From a bacterium (GTDB lineage: Bacteria > Bdellovibrionota > Bdellovibrionia > Bdellovibrionales > UBA1609), in the NCBI GenBank assembly GCA_021784635.1, contig JAJYHS010000129.1, positions 1-7,951 of the forward strand: a stretch of DNA of 7,951 bases. Reading direction: 5' to 3'. Made by a program: the position numbers and the translations under genes. Below are positions 1 through 6,779 of this stretch, piece by piece. The notes below the pieces were generated by a model. That model saw nothing but the letters and a program-made list of their open reading frames with translations. It was not told the DNA's origin and searched no databases. Each line of letters starts with the position of its first letter. Positions within the stretch are counted from its first letter, which is position 1.

Positions 1-2007
1 GCGTACATTTGGCGGCAATTTGCTGTACGGATTTTTCAAACTATACTTAAAAGCTTTGGTTTGCGCGGGGGCGATATGAAGGTTGTATTTGCCAGGGTGC
101 TGGCCAATGGCTCGAAGGGCGAGAAATTCCGACGCGTAGGCGATGCTGGGGCAATATTTTTTTGTCCGAATTCGGTAGCGTAAAATTTCTCCCAACGAAG
201 TATCGATATTTTGGTAGGGATCTACAGATCCCTGCGCTTTGTTCACCGTGCCGCCCCCGGCATTATATGCCATGATGGCGAGAGCGGGATCGCGCAACTT
301 ATATTGTTTAATTAGGAACTTTATATAATAGCTTGCCATGGCTGTCGAATTGAGAAGATACGTGCGATCGTCGCGCGGACTTGGTTTGCGAACGCCGTGG
401 TAATAGACGGCGTTTAGAAATTTGAATCCGCCAAATGCGCCGTCGAGATCAATTGCGGCCTGTTTTGAGGCATCTTCTGCTGCGCCATTTTCGATTTGCC
501 ATGGGCCCGTGGCACTCGACCAATTATTGATAAACGAACCTTTGTATTGCGGATTTGATCCGTAGCTGCCTTCGAGTGCAAGCAAGTAGCCGATGTCTGG
601 GCTGACTCCCACGGCATTTGTCACGGCCTCAATATAGTGGACTATAACGGGCGCGTACGTCATGAAATCGAGAAGTTTTTGAAAACCTCCGTCAGGTTGG
701 CACGATGGCATTTGACCGTGACCAAGCCATGCGGCCATAACACGCCGGACATACCAGTTGCTCTGATATCGTGCAAAACCTAACGTCATTTGATACCCGT
801 TCGGATTTTGTTGAGGGTCGGGCGTTAAAAAAAGACCGTCGCGAGATAATTGAGGCGCTGAATTCCCGGAAGATGCTGCCGGTGTCGATGGCGGTTGAGC
901 TGCACCCGAATTATTGGGATTTGTATTGGCCGGTCCCGGCGGTGGAGTTTGTAAATGTGCGCCCGGTAAAACTTGCGATACCGCTGCCGAAGTTTCGGGA
1001 TGCTTCGGCTCGTTGATATAGATGAACAACTGCTGGCTGCTTTTTGGCATAGAACAGTCGAAGATGAGAGACCCAGTTGAGGGGTCGTTACCGTACAGAC
1101 TACAAGTTAAGCCTGATGCCACAGACGATTTGACCTTTGAAACTTGAGGGCTTACCTCTTGGGTGTCGAGTTCATCGGTGCTGACTGCGAGCACGTTTTC
1201 TTTTGTCGGGTTTTGAATTTCAATATCCGAATAAGAAATTCCTGGATAAACGGTAACTGAAACGCGCGTCGCTGTGAGCCGTTTTGACTGCGAATCTAAA
1301 TTGTTCATAGCGGCGCTACTGTAAGATTTAACTTCGGGATCTTTTTTGAAAAGTACTGATGGTGTCGACGTTCGATAAATAATCCCCGCTTTTGTTGTCG
1401 CATTTTTTGCCAGCACCATCACAATTTCAGAACAGCTTAAAGTCGAACATGCTAAATTCAGCGACATGGGATTCGTCGCGGTTTTTGACTGTACGACGTC
1501 GAGCGCGACAAGCTGCCGCCCACTTTTTGTAAGCTGAGTTTGAAATTGAGCAGGGGCAGATACGCCCTTTAGGGTGATGTTCACATATGCATACGACGGC
1601 AGCTGATTATTTTTAACAACGATTTTTTTTGACGAATCGAGCAGCGTGACGTCGACTTTCTTGATCATTTCGCCAAATTGTTCACTGGCGGTTTCGCCAA
1701 GCGCGCTTTTAAGGTTATCGAGTGTCGATACGTTACCGGCTGTTACGTACGGAACGGCAATCGGATTAGCATTGCCTCCGTTCGATATCTCTCGCGATAT
1801 ACCTGTTTCGTAGTTGGGGCTTTCATTTTCAAGCGCCGGATACTCCGACTGAGAGATCGCTTTTAGCACTTCTTGATTGCTCATCATGCGCCGTTGTGCA
1901 ATGGGCTGAAATCCTGGCCCGCAGCCTGAAAGTAGCAGCAAGGCAAACGACGTTGCCAAAACGCTTGCAAGTGGGCAAAAGAAAAGGGAATTGTTTGGAC
2001 GGTCCAC
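1..2007 (-). CDS. Lipoprotein with C-terminal SLT-type lytic transglycosylase domain (partial, 3' end beyond the window)
   Basis: The minus strand is open from a GTG at 2007 to the left edge, 669 codons without a stop. Residues 1-29 form a lipoprotein signal ending in the lipobox LSGC, with Cys29 as the lipidated residue. Residues 30-345 look beta-rich and carry close cysteine pairs (C187/C192, C302/C318) that could form disulfides in the periplasm. A Pro/Ala/Asn/Ser-rich linker follows at about 365-425. The lysozyme-like domain starts near 430. It shows the catalytic glutamate in LALEGSYG (Glu479), the GPWQ strand (501-504, matching GLMQ of the SLT family) and AYNAGGGTV (580-588). Such enzymes cleave peptidoglycan glycan strands to 1,6-anhydro products. 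The N-terminal half is not recognised. GTG 2007 is the only plausible start between an in-frame TAG (2014-2016) and the signal peptide. A role in wall remodelling is inferred. Confidence 0.88.
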   Translation of the reverse strand, partial: MDRPNNSLFFCPLASVLATSFALLLLSGCGPGFQPIAQRRMMSNQEVLKAISQSEYPALENESPNYETGISREISNGGNANPIAVPYVTAGNVSTLDNLKSALGETASEQFGEMIKKVDVTLLDSSKKIVVKNNQLPSYAYVNITLKGVSAPAQFQTQLTKSGRQLVALDVVQSKTATNPMSLNLACSTLSCSEIVMVLAKNATTKAGIIYRTSTPSVLFKKDPEVKSYSSAAMNNLDSQSKRLTATRVSVTVYPGISYSDIEIQNPTKENVLAVSTDELDTQEVSPQVSKVKSSVASGLTCSLYGNDPSTGSLIFDCSMPKSSQQLFIYINEPKHPETSAAVSQVLPGAHLQTPPPGPANTNPNNSGAAQPPSTPAASSGNSAPQLSRDGLFLTPDPQQNPNGYQMTLGFARYQSNWYVRRVMAAWLGHGQMPSCQPDGGFQKLLDFMTYAPVIVHYIEAVTNAVGVSPDIGYLLALEGSYGSNPQYKGSFINNWSSATGPWQIENGAAEDASKQAAIDLDGAFGGFKFLNAVYYHGVRKPSPRDDRTYLLNSTAMASYYIKFLIKQYKLRDPALAIMAYNAGGGTVNKAQGSVDPYQNIDTSLGEILRYRIRTKKYCPSIAYASEFLALRAIGQHPGKYNLHIAPAQTKAFKYSLKNPYSKLPPNVR

Positions 2008-2053
2008 GTGGGTCTAAACTAGCAAAACAAGGGCCAGAAACGGCCGTACTGTT

Positions 2054-2061
2054 ACCTCCTT
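2054..2061 (-). promoter_or_regulatory. Perfect Shine-Dalgarno sequence with no start codon at normal distance
   Basis: On the minus strand these bases read AAGGAGGT, the full complement of the usual 16S rRNA 3' end. The inferred GTG start of the transglycosylase lipoprotein lies 46 bases downstream, too far for normal use. No ATG, GTG or TTG lies within 5-15 bases. On the plus strand the same bases read ACCTCCTT, an anti-SD-like sequence upstream of gcvT. The rest of the divergent gap (2008-2189) holds no convincing promoter for either gene; CATAAT at 2076-2081 is a weak plus-strand -10 candidate. Confidence 0.45.
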
Positions 2062-2189
2062 AAACAATAGCACCCCATAATTATTCGAGATGGGTCGACC
2101 ATTTTTGTCGTACCAGGCGTTTTTTGTCACTCGGCGCTCGAAGTCGTGAGGGTGCCTTTCGAAAAATTTCATGTTAGCCTTCTTTGACT

Positions 2190-3317
2190 ATGAAATCGAC
2201 ACCTTTAAAAGCTGAACATGAAGCGGCTCACGCGAAAATGGTGGAGTTTGCCGGTTGGTACATGCCGGTTGAATATTTGTCGGCTGAAACGGGTTCCGCA
2301 GGCGGGATTCGATCCGAACATATGCACGTGCGCGAAAAAGTCGGCCTTTTTGATGTTTCGCATATGGGCGAAATTCGCGTGCGCGGTGAACGCGCCCTTG
2401 AAACTTTGCAGTGGCTCACAACCAACGACGTGACGAAATTATCGAATGGCTGCGCGCAGTACTCGCTGCTCCCGAATGAAAAAGGCGGCGTTGTCGACGA
2501 CATTATTGTTTATTGCGTTGAAAGCGGTCGCGATTATCTAGTTTGTGTCAATGCGGCGAACGCCGAAAAAGATTGGGCATGGTTTCAATCTCACAATCGT
2601 GGAGCGGATCTTAAAAACGAAAGCGCCGACTGGGGCCAAGTTGCCGTGCAGGGGCCGCGCGCAGTTGAACTTGTAAATCGCATTTTTACGGGAGTCGCCG
2701 CGGTGCCGCCTTTTCATTTTATGCCCGTGCATTTTGATAGGGCGCTTTGTTTTGCCGCTCGCACGGGTTATACCGGCGAAGATGGTTTTGAGATTTTTGT
2801 TCCCTCAGCTCAGGTGACGAAGTTGTGGCGTGAGTTGTTATCGCGCGGAAGCGATCTCGAAGCCCGCCCGATTGGCCTTGGCGCACGCGATACGCTTCGC
2901 ACGGAAATGAAATACAGTCTGTATGGACATGAAATTGACGACACGACAAACCCGTACGCGGCGGGGCTTGGCTGGGTGGTTAAACCGGATGCCAAAGACT
3001 TTATCGGCAAAGACGTGATGTTGGCGCAGAAGCCGGCCGGGCTTAAAGAAAAACTAGTTGGTTTTTGTATGGTTGATAAAGGTATCCCGCGAAACGGATA
3101 TCGCGTGCTAGGCATTGACAATCGCGAGATTGGCCGAGTAACAAGTGGCACGGTTTCGCCGACGCTCAATAAGAGCATCGGCATAGCCTACGTGCACAGC
3201 GATTTTTCACCCGTCGGATCTGAAATTCTAATCGATATTCGGGGCCGTGGAGCAAAAGCGCGAGTGACCGCGACACCTTTTGTGCAGACAGCTTTAACGA
3301 AGAAAAAGGAGAATTAG
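2190..3317 (+). CDS. gcvT: Glycine cleavage system T protein (aminomethyltransferase)
   Basis: GcvT transfers the methylene carbon from the aminomethyl-lipoyl arm of GcvH to tetrahydrofolate, giving 5,10-methylene-THF and ammonia in the cytoplasm. The 375-residue product matches the family length (E. coli 364) and motif order: AGWYMP near 22-26, FDVSHM 54-59, GGVVDDIIVY 99-108 with the catalytic/folate-binding aspartate, VQGP near 153-156, RTGYTGEDGFE 191-201, GLGARDTLR 229-237 and GRVTSGTVSPTL 315-326. No key residue seems lost. I chose ATG 2190; an in-frame TTG at 2184 would add only two residues. No clear Shine-Dalgarno precedes either. The gene is followed three bases later by gcvH, so the two are almost surely cotranscribed. 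A glycine riboswitch, common ahead of gcv genes, is not evident in the leader. Confidence 0.96.
   Translation: MKSTPLKAEHEAAHAKMVEFAGWYMPVEYLSAETGSAGGIRSEHMHVREKVGLFDVSHMGEIRVRGERALETLQWLTTNDVTKLSNGCAQYSLLPNEKGGVVDDIIVYCVESGRDYLVCVNAANAEKDWAWFQSHNRGADLKNESADWGQVAVQGPRAVELVNRIFTGVAAVPPFHFMPVHFDRALCFAARTGYTGEDGFEIFVPSAQVTKLWRELLSRGSDLEARPIGLGARDTLRTEMKYSLYGHEIDDTTNPYAAGLGWVVKPDAKDFIGKDVMLAQKPAGLKEKLVGFCMVDKGIPRNGYRVLGIDNREIGRVTSGTVSPTLNKSIGIAYVHSDFSPVGSEILIDIRGRGAKARVTATPFVQTALTKKKEN
3307..3311 (+). promoter_or_regulatory. Ribosome binding site of gcvH
   Basis: AGGAG lies inside the last codons of gcvT, nine bases before the gcvH ATG at 3321. It is the clearest correctly spaced Shine-Dalgarno sequence in the window. 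It indicates that gcvH is translated from the gcvT transcript with its own initiation. Confidence 0.75.
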
Positions 3318-3320
3318 AAA

Positions 3321-3713
3321 ATGGCGAACTTTACTGTCCCTGAAGAGAATTATTATACTAAAGATCACGAGTGGGCGTCGGTTGACGAAAATATGTGCAC
3401 GGTTGGCGTGACCGAATACGCTCAAGATTCGCTCGGCGAAGTGGTTTACGTAGAACTTCCAGAGACGGGACAAAAAGTGACACAAGGTGAACCCTTTGGC
3501 GTGGTTGAAAGCGTGAAGGCCGTCAGCGATCTCGTGTCGCCGGTTTCGGGTACAGTGGTCGAAGTAAACGACAGCGTGATGGAGAACCCCGGTATTATTA
3601 ACGACGATGCGATGAACGACGGTTGGCTTGTGCGCATTGAAATGGATTCCGAAAAGGAACTCGCCAATCTTATGCGCGCGCCTGATTATCGTAAAATGAT
3701 TGGGAACAAATAA
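3321..3713 (+). CDS. gcvH: Glycine cleavage system H protein (lipoyl carrier)
   Basis: GcvH is the small lipoylated shuttle that carries the aminomethyl group from the P protein to the T protein and then is reoxidised by the L protein. The 130-residue length is typical of the family. The lipoyl attachment motif VVESVKAVSDL is intact, with Lys66 as the modified residue. Other family signatures are KDHEWAS near 14-20, GVTEYAQDSLGEVVYVELP 29-47 and the glycine-rich GTVVEVN segment after the lipoyl hairpin. It starts three bases after the gcvT stop behind a good ribosome binding site. The usual third partner, gcvP, does not follow; a tRNA gene does. No hairpin precedes the T-run just after the stop codon, so no intrinsic terminator is called. 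Confidence 0.97.
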   Translation: MANFTVPEENYYTKDHEWASVDENMCTVGVTEYAQDSLGEVVYVELPETGQKVTQGEPFGVVESVKAVSDLVSPVSGTVVEVNDSVMENPGIINDDAMNDGWLVRIEMDSEKELANLMRAPDYRKMIGNK

Positions 3714-3773
3714 CGCTTTTTTTGCCGACGCGTTTAGGTTCGCGGTCTTAAACAAAATTGAACTAAAAATTGG

Positions 3774-3858
3774 GCCCGGGTGGTGGAATTGGCAGACACG
3801 CTAGACTTAGGATCTAGTGCCGAAAGGCTTGCAGGTTCAAGTCCTGTCCCGGGTACCA
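3774..3858 (+). tRNA. tRNA-Leu, anticodon UAG, CCA encoded
   Basis: The 85 bases fold as a class II tRNA. The acceptor stem is GCCCGGG (3774-3780) with CCCGGGT (3848-3854), giving a G1-U72 wobble pair. The D stem is GTG with CAC. The anticodon stem CTAGA/TCTAG encloses CTTAGGA, with anticodon TAG at 3808-3810 reading CUA and other CUN codons; G37 fits a Leu tRNA. A 13-base variable arm (3818-3830, GCC/GGC around GAAA) is as expected for leucine. The T arm is GCAGG/CCTGT around TTCAAGT. A73 is followed by genomic CCA (3856-3858). It lies 60 bases after gcvH; no strong promoter of its own is visible. Confidence 0.97.
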
Positions 3859-3929
3859 TATCTCACATTACAAGAACCTCTATTCAAAATTTAAGCAATT
3901 CGGCGCACGTTGAGTCTAATAGGCGCCTC

Positions 3930-3958
3930 CCGGCTGTCGAAATTCCTGACAGTTTCGG
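3930..3958. repeat. Imperfect inverted repeat upstream of the 327-residue exported protein gene
   Basis: CTGTC (3934-3938) and GACAG (3948-3952) are perfect complements around a nine-base loop. The outer arms CCG and CGG extend the stem across a small internal loop. A competing pairing, CGAAA with TTTCG, overlaps it. The element covers the expected -35 zone of the gene starting at 3992. It could be an operator or an mRNA/tRNA 3' trailer hairpin. No T-run follows, so a standard terminator is unlikely. Confidence 0.35.
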
Positions 3959-3975
3959 CAATTTGATTTAACTGG

Positions 3976-3981
3976 TATATT
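3976..3981 (+). promoter_or_regulatory. Candidate -10 element just upstream of the gene at 3992
   Basis: TATATT matches the sigma-70 -10 consensus at most positions and sits ten bases before the ATG. Transcription would start near 3988-3990, giving an almost leaderless mRNA. No Shine-Dalgarno sequence precedes the ATG, which agrees with this. The -35 region (about 3953-3958, TTTCGG) is poor. The better match CTGACA (3946-3951) is 24 bases away, too far for standard spacing. Confidence 0.4.
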
Positions 3982-3991
3982 AATCGCGCAA

Positions 3992-4975
3992 ATGAAGACA
4001 TCTCTGCTCATCGTTTTACTGTTATGTGCGCAAATATGCCGGGCAACGATTCCGCATGCGGATCAAACTGCGAATGCTGCCAACGGTTGTGACAAGATTT
4101 TAAGCGAAAATGCGAGGGAGATTTGGACGCTACCCAACGCTTTCGACGAAACAGTACGAAAGGTTGGCGTGATCGTATCGACGCCAGATGCGTCAACTTT
4201 TGTGATAGATCAAAACGCACCCGGATTCTATCGTGGGAGCATCCGGCGCATTCTTAAGAAATTTCCTTTCACCATGGCCAAGCTGGGATTTGAACGGGTT
4301 GGATCGGATTCAATTCGCGTTCTTAGCGATAAACAAATAAATGAAAATATAAATCATTTTTCACATAAAAACTTACTTTCGGGTTTGCATGTTGTTTCGG
4401 TTGTTGGCGGAGAAATCCCCGGGGTACTCTATGCGCGGTACATCGCACGGGGGCTTTTTCCGATTGCTACGAATTTTGATACGAGAACTCATGACATATC
4501 CGTGCATTTAATTGGAGCGTTGCTGATGCCGAGAAATATTACCGAGGATATTCAATCCCGGTTTGCTTTTTTATTGCGCCTCTTGGACGACCCAGTTTTG
4601 TCGAAGTCCAAAATTTTTCGGGATCGAGTTACAAAATTAATAAATCACGAAGTTGATTTTTACGATAGCTTTACGTCTGATTTTGCCGCGTTTTTGGTTG
4701 AGTCGCCGGCCGAACTGAACCTTCGAAAGGCAATCGGGATTTATAACGAATTTCAAATTGCGAACTTAAAGTCGTTGTTTAAAATGGAGCCACATACCAT
4801 TAGGTCTCTTGTACAACGGCAAGAAACCTGGTCATGGGGGAGTGAGTTAAGTTGGCGGCAACGGAGACGGCTTAACGCGATACTCGAAACTTCGCTTGTC
4901 GCGAAACTAAACATGAAAACTGTTTTTGATGAACTTGAACAGAGAAGCGAAGTGGTATCGAAATTGTTTAATTAA
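3992..4975 (+). CDS. Exported protein of unknown function, related in layout to the N-terminal part of the RelA/SpoT-domain protein next to it
   Basis: I do not recognise the family. The 327-residue product starts with a Sec signal peptide, probably cut after CRA near residue 18. The mature N-terminus has Cys33 followed by KIL, then VGVIVSTP at 58-65, a helical stretch from 83, and ISVHLIGALLMPRNIT at 169-184. The same elements occur in the same order in the 513-residue protein encoded tail to tail downstream (C39/SIL, VGVVVVEP 67-74, LSFGLLMRTATIT 184-196). The two therefore look like relatives, though this is by-eye similarity. Here the C-terminal half (about 200-327) is helical and basic, including WSWGSELSWRQRRR at 280-293, and has no RelA/SpoT motif. 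No transmembrane helix is seen beyond the signal. Possible roles include a partner or immunity protein, or a diverged effector; none is shown. The start has no ribosome binding site but follows a -10-like element closely. Confidence 0.82.
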   Translation: MKTSLLIVLLLCAQICRATIPHADQTANAANGCDKILSENAREIWTLPNAFDETVRKVGVIVSTPDASTFVIDQNAPGFYRGSIRRILKKFPFTMAKLGFERVGSDSIRVLSDKQINENINHFSHKNLLSGLHVVSVVGGEIPGVLYARYIARGLFPIATNFDTRTHDISVHLIGALLMPRNITEDIQSRFAFLLRLLDDPVLSKSKIFRDRVTKLINHEVDFYDSFTSDFAAFLVESPAELNLRKAIGIYNEFQIANLKSLFKMEPHTIRSLVQRQETWSWGSELSWRQRRRLNAILETSLVAKLNMKTVFDELEQRSEVVSKLFN

Positions 4976-4985
4976 AGAGTCGGCG

Positions 4986-6527
4986 TTAAAGCCCTTGCGC
5001 CTCGGCTACATTTTCAATCGAAAGCACTTCTCGAAACGGAAACCTGGCTGGCAGAGCAGGGTGATTTTTCGTATGAGAAAAGAGAGGCCGATCAGGTTCG
5101 GTCAATTCGAGGTTTCGCGCGTAGGCGTACCACTCCCTTAGATACTGTCTGAGTTTAATTATTTGTTCGTTATTCAGACTCTTCAGTGACTCAATAATTT
5201 GCCGAAGTTTAGGGTTATTGCCTGCGTCTATTTTTTTAAACCGTAAAACGTCGTAATAAATATGTTCGGCATTGGCGAGTTCATCGACTTTTTCGCCTCG
5301 AATCTGTAGCTCAACGGGAATGCCGCGATTAACCGCGCCGTCTGATTTCACAACCCCGTGCGGAAAAATCAAAAATTTAAGATTCAAACTTGTGTATCCC
5401 GACGGTTGAGGTTTTTCTTTTATGTGCACCTGGCCGCTGATCACGCCGCCAGTGCGATTAGCAGCTTGCTTTGCCGCCTGAATTGCCGCGAGTTTAAGTT
5501 CACTAAATTGTTCAGAAGTTAAATATGAAGCCAAATTCTCGTCGTGATAATTGTGAATCTCGGTTATTAGTGCGGAACCATCATTAAGTGCCGCCAAAAT
5601 ATGCAAAAAAGTGTCATCCATAATTTGCGGACTGTTTAAAACGAGACGAACGCCGATTCCGTCACCAATTGCGCGCTTCGAGGTCTCTAAATCCGGCACA
5701 TCTAAATTTTCATTGAGTGCTCGCCGGCCAAGTTTAGCTTTGATACTTGCTTCACCCTTTGCGCGGGCCGCAACTGAGGTATGGGGCTGAGTCCCGATGC
5801 CGGCAGTAGGTTCAGTTTTAACCTGAAATTCAAATTCGCCGGAATTGGCTGACAGGATCTTTTCAATGTAGCTCACAGCTAAAGGTAGATCTTCGCGAAA
5901 TTTCGGGGCAAGCGCGCTTGCGTGCTGTGATAGTTGATCGGTAATTGTAGCCGTGCGCATGAGAAGTCCAAACGACAAACCTTTCGGCATACCCGGAAAC
6001 TGCTCCTTCGAAAAACGCTCTTCTGCTACAGTGGAAATCGGATGGACGTCGATATCGAGCGCCCGGTGGAGTGCAACTAAAACATCCCGACATTCCGGAG
6101 TTGATCGGCATTCGGGAGTCGAATAAAAAGAAACATTCTCGAGCGGGATCGACCTCGCCGCTAGATTTGAAAGCGCGATTTTGAGTTGACTCGCAATACT
6201 TGGGGATTCGTCAAAATCCGGATCATTTGCTTCAGATAGGTCGGCACGAATGAGCTCGCCGTATTGATCGCTCACTTTTTTCAGCGCCAGCACATGAATT
6301 ATTTGCGGCTCGACAACTACAACGCCGACCGACTGTTGAGGTGTTGAAAATTGCGCGCTTTCACTGTTGGCAACAACCGCAGAGTCAGCGGCAAATTCAA
6401 GAATTGAATTGCACTCTAGAGATTCAGCGGTCGCCATCGGGTTGGCAAATATCAACAGAGTCGCAAAGCCGAGCGACGCAGCCAAAAAGCTCTTTTTTAT
6501 GCAGTTTTTATATCGGACACTATTCAT
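4986..6527 (-). CDS. Exported protein with RelA/SpoT-type nucleotide pyrophosphokinase domain
   Basis: The 513-residue product begins with a Sec signal peptide: basic residues at 5-12, a hydrophobic core at about 14-29, and likely cleavage after ATA at 34. Residues 37-210 form a module resembling the neighbouring 327-residue protein. Residues about 245-432 carry the RelA/SpoT synthetase motifs in order: RAKGEASIKAKL at 255-266 (ATP-binding R/K and SI), IGDGIGVRLV at 287-296 (metal-binding Asp289), SGYTSLNLKF at 376-385 (acceptor-stacking Tyr378; the usual His of GYxSLH is Asn382), PVELQIRG at 404-411 (catalytic Glu406) and AEHIYYD at 420-426 (His422). A helical tail of 80 residues follows. 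No HD hydrolase, TGS or ACT domain is present. Family members move pyrophosphate from ATP to a nucleotide or, in some toxins, to tRNA. Export of such an enzyme is unusual. The gene converges on the 327-residue gene with a ten-base gap. Confidence 0.85.
   Translation of the reverse strand: MNSVRYKNCIKKSFLAASLGFATLLIFANPMATAESLECNSILEFAADSAVVANSESAQFSTPQQSVGVVVVEPQIIHVLALKKVSDQYGELIRADLSEANDPDFDESPSIASQLKIALSNLAARSIPLENVSFYSTPECRSTPECRDVLVALHRALDIDVHPISTVAEERFSKEQFPGMPKGLSFGLLMRTATITDQLSQHASALAPKFREDLPLAVSYIEKILSANSGEFEFQVKTEPTAGIGTQPHTSVAARAKGEASIKAKLGRRALNENLDVPDLETSKRAIGDGIGVRLVLNSPQIMDDTFLHILAALNDGSALITEIHNYHDENLASYLTSEQFSELKLAAIQAAKQAANRTGGVISGQVHIKEKPQPSGYTSLNLKFLIFPHGVVKSDGAVNRGIPVELQIRGEKVDELANAEHIYYDVLRFKKIDAGNNPKLRQIIESLKSLNNEQIIKLRQYLREWYAYARNLELTEPDRPLFSHTKNHPALPARFPFREVLSIENVAEAQGL
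6087..6122 (-). repeat. Tandem 18-base duplication encoding STPECR twice
   Basis: Inside the RelA/SpoT-domain gene two adjacent 18-base units encode STPECR-STPECR (residues 136-147). The units differ at a few silent positions, so the duplication is not brand new. It adds a Cys140/Cys146 pair to the exported N-terminal module. Confidence 0.7.
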
Positions 6528-6541
6528 TCGCTATTCCGGCA

Positions 6542-6555
6542 AGAATTTAAATTCT
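6542..6555. repeat. Perfect 14-base palindrome before the RelA/SpoT-domain gene
   Basis: AGAATTTAAATTCT is a perfect palindrome whose near edge is 14 bases upstream of the minus-strand ATG at 6527. On the minus strand it contains TAAATT, a possible -10 element that would put the transcript start about ten bases before the ATG. Its position suits a repressor operator, but simple AT-rich sequence can also produce it. Confidence 0.4.
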
Positions 6556-6557
6556 CG

Positions 6558-6572
6558 TTCAAAAATCTTGAA
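6558..6572. repeat. Short inverted repeat next to the palindrome
   Basis: TTCAA (6558-6562) and TTGAA (6568-6572) are perfect complements around AAATC. It is two bases from the 14-base palindrome at 6542-6555 and would lie between the -10 and -35 zones of a minus-strand promoter. The two elements could be a paired binding site. Confidence 0.3.
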
Positions 6573-6639
6573 GTGCAGGCAACGTGCCAAAAGACTGTGC
6601 GAATTTATATAATTTAATTGTCAAACCATTAGACAACGA

Positions 6640-6652
6640 GACGAAAAACGTC
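6640..6652. repeat. Short inverted repeat GACG-AAAAA-CGTC in the divergent spacer
   Basis: A four-base perfect stem flanks five A residues. It lies about 115 bases from the RelA/SpoT-domain gene and 160 from the cytochrome gene. The whole spacer 6528-6813 is AT-rich and holds these repeats, a plus-strand promoter candidate near its right end and no convincing gene. Confidence 0.25.
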
Positions 6653-6779
6653 AATTCAAGTGGGTGCAACATTCGACATACATTGTGAATTCTTCAAGGT
6701 AATTGCTGCCGATTTCGGTTTAAGAGACAAATTGTATTATGGCATTTATAAGAATTAAGCATGATGCGCTTTGGCGCCG

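Noticed and set aside
2294..3293. Long minus-strand open frames opposite gcvT
   Set aside because: They are antisense shadows of a well-conserved gene with no protein-like features of their own.
3714..3724. T-run after the gcvH stop as a possible terminator
   Set aside because: No stable GC-rich stem precedes it.
3780..3971. 63-codon plus-strand frame starting with VELADTLDLGSS
   Set aside because: Its first two dozen codons are the tRNA-Leu gene read as protein, a well-known false call; the rest has no recognisable content.
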